Assembly (NCBI GenBank): GCA_947177005.1
Contig: CAMWSZ010000014.1
Location: forward strand, 1-18,944
Direction of reading: 5' to 3'
Length of the DNA stretch: 18,944 bases
Source of the DNA: an uncultured Clostridia bacterium
GTDB lineage: Bacteria > Bacillota > Clostridia > Oscillospirales > Oscillospiraceae
Below, one piece after another: positions 7,211 through 14,460 of the stretch. Under the pieces are notes generated by a model. The model ran no database searches and was not told the DNA's origin. It worked only from the letters and a program-made list of their open reading frames with translations. Position 1 is the stretch's first letter. Every line of letters begins with the position of its first letter. The translations under genes and the position numbers were made by a program.

Positions 7211-7304
7211 GAATCTTTCCTCCTAATATATAGGCGTTCTTAACAACTTTTCCGGTACGGACGCTCATTTCATCCGCTCCTTGACAGAGGACCGCCCTTT
7301 TTGC
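7211..7304 (-). promoter_or_regulatory. rplS 5' leader, possibly an L19-type autoregulatory RNA
   Basis: About 94 bases lie between the predicted transcription start and the rplS start codon, longer than translation needs. On the minus strand two small hairpins can be drawn: TCCT with AGGA (7288-7291 with 7278-7281) and CGGA with TCCG (7273-7276 with 7258-7261). A short CGG/CCG pairing (7292-7294 with 7253-7255) could close both into a three-way junction. L19 leaders are known in Firmicutes, but these helices are only three or four pairs long, so the match is not established. Confidence 0.25.
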
Positions 7305-7310
7305 CCAAAT

Positions 7311-7339
7311 AGAATAGCATACCCGGAAAGAAAATGCAA
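7311..7339 (-). promoter_or_regulatory. Candidate promoter of rplS
   Basis: On the minus strand, TATTCT (7311-7316) preceded by TGC forms an extended -10, and TTGCAT (7334-7339) lies 17 bases upstream as a partial -35. It lies in the gap after addA and would start transcription near 7304. Confidence 0.5.
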
Positions 7340-7387
7340 GAAAAATCGTCAGAAATTGAGAAACTTTTTTCAGGCCGCCTGAGGGCG

Positions 7388-10300
7388 CTATACTTCAACC
7401 GCTTCTCCGTTCTGAAAAAAGTAGAGAATTTTCTTTATAACGGGCATATTCAGTATTTTTTCCAGGGCTGCGCTGTATGTCTCCAGCTGCGGGCGGTAGA
7501 GGCTGATTTTTTCCGGAAGAGACTGTGCCGTTACCCGGTCTGTCTTGAAATCCACGACCGTTACCTGCCTGTTTTTCACCGCGAACAGGTCCACCACACC
7601 CTGCAAAAGCACCTCTTCCCCTTTTTCCAGCTCCGGATAGTACGTATCCGCCGGAACCAGCAGACTGAAACGAAACTCCTTTTCGATCCTGTCCGCCTGT
7701 CTCAGCTCACCGGCCAGCGGCGAGGTCAGGAATTTTTCCAGCATCCCTGTATTGACAGACGCCGCCTGTTCCGGCGTCAGCAGACGCCGCTCCAGCAGTC
7801 TGTCAACCGTCTCTCTGACGCCGGCGCTGCCGTCCAAAGGCAGATATTCCATGACCAGATGCACCGCCGTACCACGCTGGTCCGCCGTCAGCGGACGCTC
7901 GCCGGATATAAAGCGCGGTGCCGGAAATCCCTTGTACATATAAGGCTGTAAAGTATTTTCCGCTATCAGCCTGTCCTTCTCCCGGCCCTTGAGCTGGGTA
8001 GCGGTCAGCTTGGTCGGCGCGGTACAGGCGGCAGCGTAGGGATACGCAAAATCCAGCGTCTCCCGGTCCGCCGCCAGGCGGAACTGCGGCGCCTCCTCCG
8101 CTTTTTCCGCCTCCCGCACCTGCGGCGCTTCCCCATAGGAAACGCCGTCGTGATACTGCACGATCCAAGGGGTATCGTCCGTATCCGCAAAACCGCTCAT
8201 CTCCTGACCGGTCAAAATCCGCAGCGGCGCGGAGTCCCGGCGCCGCAGCAGCGGCAGCAGAATCCACTCCGCCATGGATTTTGCGCTGTCAACCGTCTCC
8301 GGCGGTATCGGACCGTCCGCTGCGGGCAGCGTTGCCAGCGCGGTCAGCTCCGCTATTTTTTTCGGCGCGGCCGGCATGGACGCCGTCATAATCAGTTTTT
8401 CTTTCGCCCGGGTCATCCCTACATATAATACGCGCATCTCCTCCGCACGCAGTTCCCGGCTGATCCGCACCGCCGCCGCTTCTCTGGCCGCAGTCGGATA
8501 GCAAATCCGGCGGTCCAAATCGATATACATGGGACCCAATCCCAGCTTCGGATGAACCAGTACCGGAATCCTTAAATCCATTCGGTTAAACCCTTTGTTC
8601 AGGTCCGCCAGCACCACAATCGGGTACTCCAGTCCCTTCGATTTATGGATACTCATAATCTGCACTCCGCCGGTCATACTGCCTGCGGCTACAGCAGGCT
8701 GCTCCCCGGTCTCCAGCAAAAAGCGCAGGTGGCTCACAAACGCAAACAGTCCCCTGTAGCCCGCCCCCTCAAAGGCTTTGGCATGTTCATAGAGGGCAAT
8801 CAGATTTTCCCGGCGGCGTTCGCCGTCCGGCATTGCGCCGAACACGCCCAGTACATTCAGACGGTTGTACAGCCGCCACATCAGACGGTGTACGCTCAGA
8901 TCCTTGACCAGTGAACGCAGATCCTCAAGCTGTTTCAGAAATTCGCGGCAGTCTTCATCTCCGCTGGCCCGCATCGCCTCATAAAAATCCCCGGTCTTGG
9001 AGCTGCCCCGGATCATTGCCAGACGGTCCGGCGTAAACCCCATCAGCGGTGAGCGCAGCACCGCTATCAGCGGTATGTCCTGTCTGGGATTATCCAGAAT
9101 CTGGAGCAGCGAATAGACGATTGCCACCTCCATTGTGGCAAAAAAGTCCTCGTCCTCCTGTACGCCGCTGGGAATATTCTGTTCCGTCAGCGCTTTGGTG
9201 TAGAGACGCAGGCGCGGTCCCGGCGAACGCATCAGAATCACGACGTCCTCCGGACGGCAGGGCCGCAGCTGGCCGCTCTCCTCGTCTGTTACCAGATATT
9301 TTTCGTCCAGCAGCCGGCGAATCCGTGCCGCCACAAACCGCGCTTCCGCCAGCGGTCTGGACAGGGCCCGTTTACCGCCGCGGTTCAGCGGTACGCCCAG
9401 CAGATGAAACTCCGTCTCACAGTCCTCCCGGGACGGCAGATATTCTGCGCCGAAATACAGCCGTTCCGCCTTACCGTAGTCGATTTCCCCCATTTCCTGT
9501 GACATAATCGCCTCAAACACATAGTTCACCGACTCCAGCACCGGTCTGCGGGAACGGAAATTCTGACTGAGCAGAATTTTTCTCGCATATCCCTCCCGCG
9601 CCCCGGCGGCGTCCGGGTACGCCCTGTATTTCTCAAGGAAAATGGACGGGTCCGCCAGACGGAACCGGTAAATCGACTGCTTTACATCGCCCACGGTAAA
9701 CAGGTTCTGGCCTCCACGGGAAATGGCGTCAAAAATACAGTTCTGCACCTGGTTGGTGTCCTGATACTCGTCCACCATTACCTCCCTGTACCGTCCGGAA
9801 ACCACATGGGCCAGTTCCGACGGCTTGCCGTCCTCACCCAGCAGGAGCCGGACCGCAAAGTGTTCCTGATCGGAAAAATCCGTCACGTTCCGGCGCAGCT
9901 TCTCACGCTGGTACGCCTCCGAAAACGTACCGCACAGCTCCAGCAGCGCTTCCATTGCAGGTGCGGAATGCTTCATGTCCTCCGCCGCCTCCGCGGCTGA
10001 GGTCTCCAGAATCGCGCAGGCGGCCTTCATCTCCACTCTTGCGCGGTCCCAGATGCTCTTAATACGTGTTTTTAAATCCGGGTCGCACTTCTTCGCCGGT
10101 CCCAGACGCGGCCAGCTGACCACACAGTTCGCTGCCGTGTCCCAGTCCGACGCCGACGCCAGCCGCTCCAGCTGTCCGGACACGTCCCAGAAGCCCGGAC
10201 TGTACGCCTTATGCAGCCCCTCGTCTTCTGACATCAGTGACAGTCCTTCCTCCAGCATGGATGCCCAATGCCGGGCCTTGCGCGTCAGCTCCAGCAGAAG

Positions 10301-10957
10301 CTGGCGTCCGCATTCCGTCCCGCTGATGTCATCCGGCAGGTTCGCCCACGCCGCCTTCTGTTCTGCCAGCCAGCGGTCCGGGTAGGCGTGGCTCTGGATC
10401 TTGTTGTACAGCTCCAGCACCAGCGACTCCAAACGGCTGTCATCCCGTCCGAAGCCGAAGGAATCCGCCAACTGGAGCGCTCCCAGCGACATATCGCCAT
10501 AAAATTCCTCCAGCACCCGCGGCAGTACCCTCCGGCGCAGCAGCGACGCCTCGTTCTCGTCCAGCACCCGGAAGTCGGCGGTCAGACTGCGCCCTTCACC
10601 GAAATCCAGCAGATGCACATTCTCCCGCATCAAAGCGGTACAGAATGCGTCGATGGTTTTGATATCCGCCTGATAGACCAGCAGCAGCTGGCGCTGCAAA
10701 TGCCGGTCGCCGGGACGGCCGGTCATGCGCTGGCTCAGCTCCTGGGCAATCCGCTGCCGCAGTTCCGCAGCCGCGGCGCGGGTATACGTAATAATGAGGA
10801 AGTCGTCCATATTGGCCTGCTCCTCTCCCAGTACCCGGCGAAACAGACGCTCCACCAGTACGCGGGTCTTTCCGCTGCCCGCGGCGGCAGATACCAGCAG
10901 ACTCCCGCCCTGGTTGTCCACAACAGCCTGCTGGCTTTCTGTCAATTGGATGCTCAT
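7388..10957 (-). CDS. addA: ATP-dependent helicase/nuclease subunit A (AddA)
   Basis: The UvrD-like helicase and nuclease subunit of AddAB, the Gram-positive counterpart of RecBCD. It unwinds and resects double-strand breaks in the cytoplasm so that RecA can load. The 1189-residue length is typical. Superfamily 1 helicase motifs run in order: Q motif LTESQQAVV, Walker A AAAGSGKT (about 24-31), ITYTRAAAAELRQRI, Walker B VMVDEYQDTNQ (about 393-403), GDVKQSIYRFR, SIHKSKGLE (about 770) and LYVGMTRAKEKL. The C-terminal RecB-type nuclease domain shows GTAVHLVMEYL, QGVVDLF and VVDFKTD (about 1134-1140), so the nuclease site looks intact. The ATG overlaps the addB stop as ATGA (10954-10957), and AGGAGG (10965-10970) lies inside addB, so the two subunits are translationally coupled. 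No convincing terminator follows. Confidence 0.97.
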   Translation of the reverse strand: MSIQLTESQQAVVDNQGGSLLVSAAAGSGKTRVLVERLFRRVLGEEQANMDDFLIITYTRAAAAELRQRIAQELSQRMTGRPGDRHLQRQLLLVYQADIKTIDAFCTALMRENVHLLDFGEGRSLTADFRVLDENEASLLRRRVLPRVLEEFYGDMSLGALQLADSFGFGRDDSRLESLVLELYNKIQSHAYPDRWLAEQKAAWANLPDDISGTECGRQLLLELTRKARHWASMLEEGLSLMSEDEGLHKAYSPGFWDVSGQLERLASASDWDTAANCVVSWPRLGPAKKCDPDLKTRIKSIWDRARVEMKAACAILETSAAEAAEDMKHSAPAMEALLELCGTFSEAYQREKLRRNVTDFSDQEHFAVRLLLGEDGKPSELAHVVSGRYREVMVDEYQDTNQVQNCIFDAISRGGQNLFTVGDVKQSIYRFRLADPSIFLEKYRAYPDAAGAREGYARKILLSQNFRSRRPVLESVNYVFEAIMSQEMGEIDYGKAERLYFGAEYLPSREDCETEFHLLGVPLNRGGKRALSRPLAEARFVAARIRRLLDEKYLVTDEESGQLRPCRPEDVVILMRSPGPRLRLYTKALTEQNIPSGVQEDEDFFATMEVAIVYSLLQILDNPRQDIPLIAVLRSPLMGFTPDRLAMIRGSSKTGDFYEAMRASGDEDCREFLKQLEDLRSLVKDLSVHRLMWRLYNRLNVLGVFGAMPDGERRRENLIALYEHAKAFEGAGYRGLFAFVSHLRFLLETGEQPAVAAGSMTGGVQIMSIHKSKGLEYPIVVLADLNKGFNRMDLRIPVLVHPKLGLGPMYIDLDRRICYPTAAREAAAVRISRELRAEEMRVLYVGMTRAKEKLIMTASMPAAPKKIAELTALATLPAADGPIPPETVDSAKSMAEWILLPLLRRRDSAPLRILTGQEMSGFADTDDTPWIVQYHDGVSYGEAPQVREAEKAEEAPQFRLAADRETLDFAYPYAAACTAPTKLTATQLKGREKDRLIAENTLQPYMYKGFPAPRFISGERPLTADQRGTAVHLVMEYLPLDGSAGVRETVDRLLERRLLTPEQAASVNTGMLEKFLTSPLAGELRQADRIEKEFRFSLLVPADTYYPELEKGEEVLLQGVVDLFAVKNRQVTVVDFKTDRVTAQSLPEKISLYRPQLETYSAALEKILNMPVIKKILYFFQNGEAVEV

Positions 10958-13900
10958 GAACGCTCCTCCTCTCCGATTGTCTTGTTGACATGCTCCCAGA
11001 ACTCCGCCGGTGTCACCGCACGGATCAGCTCCAAATGGTCTCTCTCATCGCTGTCCATGAAATTGCAGGCCGACGCAAACTCGCAGTAGGTGCAGGCGTT
11101 GTCCTGCTCGCTGTAGCCGCAGGGATCGGCGTCGATTATGCCGTCGTGCAGCTCCTTTGCGATGCGCTCCAGCAGCTTGTCCACATAACGTCCCAGTTTT
11201 CCCAGCTCCGCCGCAGTCGCCACACCCTTTGCGATGCTGCCGTCCCGGTTCAGCGCCAGAGGCAGAAAACGGGGTTTTTCCAATGCGCTGTGCTCCATTG
11301 CCTGCAAAACCTCCGGCTCGTTCAGCACCATTCCGCTGCGGCGCAGCTCCTTGTCCAACGCCCGGCGCAGCGCGGCCGGTTCCACGTCCCGCGGCTGGTT
11401 GACCAGCACGTCCCGGGCCGGAAGATACAGCACGCCCGCCGGAATGATCCGCTGGTCAAAAATCAGCTGTCCCTCCCGCTCCAGCGCAAACAGATACAAC
11501 AGCATCTGGATATTCAGCCCCCGGCACACGTCGCTCAAATCGAAGGATTTTTTGCCGGATTTATAGTCCACCACCCGCAGATACAGCCGTCCGTCCTTCA
11601 GCCAGCCGTCCACACGGTCAACCTTTCCCGTGACGGTCAGATCCGCGTCCGCGGTATGAATCGAAATCGCCGGGAGCTTGCCGCTGTCCCCGAAGCCCAG
11701 CTCAAACTCCACCGGCACAAAATCGGACTCGATCAGCTCATCCGCTACGTTCTCCACGATCACCTCCACCGTCTTGCGCAGGCGGCGGAACAGATATTTG
11801 AACCGGGCGTCCCGCTTTTCAAAGCCGGGCATAGCCACATCCATATACTGCCGTACCACCTTGTCCAACAGCTTCTCCAGCTCGCCCGGCTCCAGCTTGG
11901 CAAAACCGCCCCGCTCTGCCGCTTCTTTCGTCACATGCTCCAGAACATAGTGCAGGAAGGTCCCCACCTGCGCCGCGTCGAACCCGGCAGGCACACGTTC
12001 CTTTGCCTGCAAGCCGTACTGCATAAAATAGGCGAAATGGCAGGAATTCACCTTGTCGATCCGGCTGGCGGACATGCGGTAGCTGTGGCCGTACAGCGCC
12101 GCGACTGCCTGGGGCGACAGGCGTCCCCGGTTCATTCTGGCGGCGCGGTCCATGGCGGCCAGCGCACTGCTCCAGCGGCTGTCCTCCGCAAAATATTGCC
12201 ACAGCGGACCCTTCCGCTCCCTGCCCGCCAGCTCCAGCGCCGGAATCGGGGCCGTCAGACGGTATGACAGATTTTCCGTCTCCGCCTCCTCCGATACCCC
12301 CGGCAGCAGCGCCTTGATTCTCCCGATGACAAAGGACGGCCGCAGCGGAGAACCGCTCAGGTCGGCTGCGGGCCAGGTGACGGTCAGCCGTTCCGACGGC
12401 TGCGCCAGCGCCGCATACAGATTTTGCAGTTCCATATGGAACAGATCTATCCCGCTGGGCGCCAGCTCTATCCCATGATCCAGAAGCTGTTCCCGGTCCT
12501 CCTTTGTCAGCAGTCCGGTACTGCTCTGCACCGCCGGAAGCACATGGTCGTTAGCCCCCATCAGAAACAGGCATTTCACACGGCTCCTGTCGTTGCGGGT
12601 GATCTGCGACACCTGCACCTGATCCAGAGAAACCGGTATCGTACCTACATCGTACTGCGTCAGCACCAGCTTCAGCAGCCGTCCGAACTCCTCCGTATCC
12701 AGCGGCGTGTCCCGCAGGATATCCGCGAACTGATCCATGACCGCGCACAGCAGCTCCCACAGCTGCCCGTACTCCATGGCCCTTTGCAGCTCGCCCAGCT
12801 CCTCCAGACGCGCCGTGCGTTCCTCCAGCTGCTTTGCCAGCTCCAGCTCCTCCAGAAAGGCCCACAGCACCGCGAGTTTACCGGCCGTATTTTCCTGTTT
12901 CTTCAGCCCCTCCGCCAGACGCCCCAGCGGGCCTCCTACGCGGCGGCGCAGAGCATTGATCTCCGCTAACGCCTGTGTCTCAGCGTCTGTAAAGCCTTCC
13001 CGCCAGCCACTCGGATTGGCGGTCCAGTCCTCGTCCCGGACCCACATCGCGCCGTGGATATCCCACAGAATGACATAATTCTCCAGCCGGTCGCACTCCT
13101 CGTCCGACAGACCGGCCAGTCCTGTTTTCAGCCAGCGGAACATGTCTTCATACTCATATCCGCCCGCCACAGCGTCCAGCGCACCGGCCAGCAGGCTCAG
13201 TACAGGCTTTTCCAGGATGTCGCTGCGGCGGCTGAGATACACCGGCACGCCGTAGCGCTCAAACACATTTTCAATCGTTGCCTCGTACTCTTCCAGGTTT
13301 CTGGCCGCCACGCCGATGTCCCGAAAACGGTACTTTCCTGTCCGTACCAGCTCCAGAATTTTTGCGGCCACATACTCCGTCTCGTGAAACACACTGTCCG
13401 CCCGGTAGATGCTCACACCGCTGCAATCGCCGTCCCAGCGCGTGCCGGAACCAAAAAAGTAATTTGCCGCATGTGCCAGCGCATTTTTCGGTTTTTCCGC
13501 CTGCATCACCTCTGCCCGGCACGGTACGCCGCAGTTCCCGGCCAGCCGGGTCAGCCGGTCCCGGGTACGGACCGTCTGATCGAATATCTCCAGACCGCTC
13601 TCATCCCCCAACAAAACCACTGTCACTGATTTCGAGATTCTTAACAAAATAGAAATCAGCTTTAACTCCTGCGCCGTAAAGTATGTAAAGCCATCCAGAT
13701 AGACAGCTTTCCCGTTGGCGCATCCGGAATCCTCCAGTTTTTCCAGCAGCTTTTCCAGCAGGTCCCGCCGGTCCTCACCGTCCTGTTTGAGGTGTCCCAG
13801 GTAGGCCGCATAAATCAGCGACAGGTCCCGTACCTTCTCGCCGCTCATGCCGTCCAGCAGCGGCACCGCCTCGCCCAGATCCTCCGGCAGCACCTGACAC

Positions 13901-14274
13901 GCCGTCAGCTCGTCGCACAGCGCAACCAGTTCCGTCAGGAACGGCGCCTTCCGCGACGGCTTTGCATAGACGGTCAGCTGGCTCATCACCTCCTGAAGCG
14001 ACAGCTGCATCAGCAGCAGCTTGCCCCCCGCGTCCAGCACACTGTCGCTCAGACCGCCTGTCAGAGCCAGCGCACGTCTCGCCAGCGACTGTATGCTCAT
14101 CACCTCCGCATACTGCGACGCCTCCGGCCCGCAGACCCGGCACAGGTCGATCTCTGCCGTATGGGTCGCGTGCTCCGGAACCAGCAGGACCGCAGGTTCC
14201 TTCCGCTCCCGGATCTGCCGTAATACCCGGGCCGACTTGCCGGTATTGGCCCGGCCCATCCATATCTCAAGCAT
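10954..14274 (-). CDS. addB: ATP-dependent helicase/nuclease subunit B (AddB), iron-sulfur type
   Basis: Partner of AddA; in characterised complexes it recognises Chi and degrades the 5'-ended strand. The 1106-residue product has an N-terminal Walker A, GRANTGKS (7-14), a long degenerate helicase-like middle region, and a C-terminal PD-(D/E)XK nuclease domain with GKVDRVDGW and VVDYKSG (near residue 900). Four cysteines fit the AddB 4Fe-4S cluster: Cys745 in NSCHF, then Cys1061, Cys1064 and Cys1070 in ACTYCEFASAC, with the C-x2-C-x5-C spacing of Bacillus AddB. I set the start at the ATG 14272-14274 because the frame upstream to 14340 contains the promoter's -10 and -35 and could not be in the transcript. 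The ribosome binding site is weak (a G-run about eight bases upstream). addA follows with a four-base overlap. Confidence 0.96.
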   Translation of the reverse strand: MLEIWMGRANTGKSARVLRQIRERKEPAVLLVPEHATHTAEIDLCRVCGPEASQYAEVMSIQSLARRALALTGGLSDSVLDAGGKLLLMQLSLQEVMSQLTVYAKPSRKAPFLTELVALCDELTACQVLPEDLGEAVPLLDGMSGEKVRDLSLIYAAYLGHLKQDGEDRRDLLEKLLEKLEDSGCANGKAVYLDGFTYFTAQELKLISILLRISKSVTVVLLGDESGLEIFDQTVRTRDRLTRLAGNCGVPCRAEVMQAEKPKNALAHAANYFFGSGTRWDGDCSGVSIYRADSVFHETEYVAAKILELVRTGKYRFRDIGVAARNLEEYEATIENVFERYGVPVYLSRRSDILEKPVLSLLAGALDAVAGGYEYEDMFRWLKTGLAGLSDEECDRLENYVILWDIHGAMWVRDEDWTANPSGWREGFTDAETQALAEINALRRRVGGPLGRLAEGLKKQENTAGKLAVLWAFLEELELAKQLEERTARLEELGELQRAMEYGQLWELLCAVMDQFADILRDTPLDTEEFGRLLKLVLTQYDVGTIPVSLDQVQVSQITRNDRSRVKCLFLMGANDHVLPAVQSSTGLLTKEDREQLLDHGIELAPSGIDLFHMELQNLYAALAQPSERLTVTWPAADLSGSPLRPSFVIGRIKALLPGVSEEAETENLSYRLTAPIPALELAGRERKGPLWQYFAEDSRWSSALAAMDRAARMNRGRLSPQAVAALYGHSYRMSASRIDKVNSCHFAYFMQYGLQAKERVPAGFDAAQVGTFLHYVLEHVTKEAAERGGFAKLEPGELEKLLDKVVRQYMDVAMPGFEKRDARFKYLFRRLRKTVEVIVENVADELIESDFVPVEFELGFGDSGKLPAISIHTADADLTVTGKVDRVDGWLKDGRLYLRVVDYKSGKKSFDLSDVCRGLNIQMLLYLFALEREGQLIFDQRIIPAGVLYLPARDVLVNQPRDVEPAALRRALDKELRRSGMVLNEPEVLQAMEHSALEKPRFLPLALNRDGSIAKGVATAAELGKLGRYVDKLLERIAKELHDGIIDADPCGYSEQDNACTYCEFASACNFMDSDERDHLELIRAVTPAEFWEHVNKTIGEEERS

Positions 14275-14310
14275 CCTTTGTTCCCCCGTTTGTGTTTCCT
14301 GATTTTCCCC

Positions 14311-14340
14311 ATTATAGCAGATCTTGGGGAGGATTTTCAA
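14311..14340 (-). promoter_or_regulatory. Promoter of addBA
   Basis: On the minus strand, TTGAAA (14335-14340), an 18-base spacer and a perfect TATAAT (14311-14316) preceded by TGC (extended -10). Transcription would start near 14304, about 30 bases before the addB ATG at 14274. Confidence 0.78.
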
Positions 14341-14390
14341 TATTTTCTTAAATATCTCTCAAAAAGTGCCTTCCCGCCCTTTCTTAACTC

Positions 14391-14419
14391 TTGCAAATCT
14401 CACTCTTTAAGTGTATAAT
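14391..14419 (+). promoter_or_regulatory. Promoter of the SLH-type M3 peptidase gene
   Basis: TTGCAA (14391-14396), a 17-base spacer and a perfect TATAAT (14414-14419). Transcription would start near 14426, leaving a leader of about 35 bases. It points away from the addB promoter, with about 50 bases between the two -35 elements. Confidence 0.78.
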
Positions 14420-14460
14420 CAATTTACCGCAGATAAACTGCCGCGTTCCCGGAAGAAAGG

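Noticed and set aside
7362..7386. Small inverted repeat TCAGG-CGG-CCTGA just after addA as a terminator
   Set aside because: The stem has only five pairs, and the bases that follow it on the minus strand are A, not T.
10990..12267. A 425-codon open frame on the plus strand inside addB
   Set aside because: Antisense shadow of addB; histidine-, glutamine- and arginine-rich composition typical of the reverse frame of a GC-rich gene, with no known motif.
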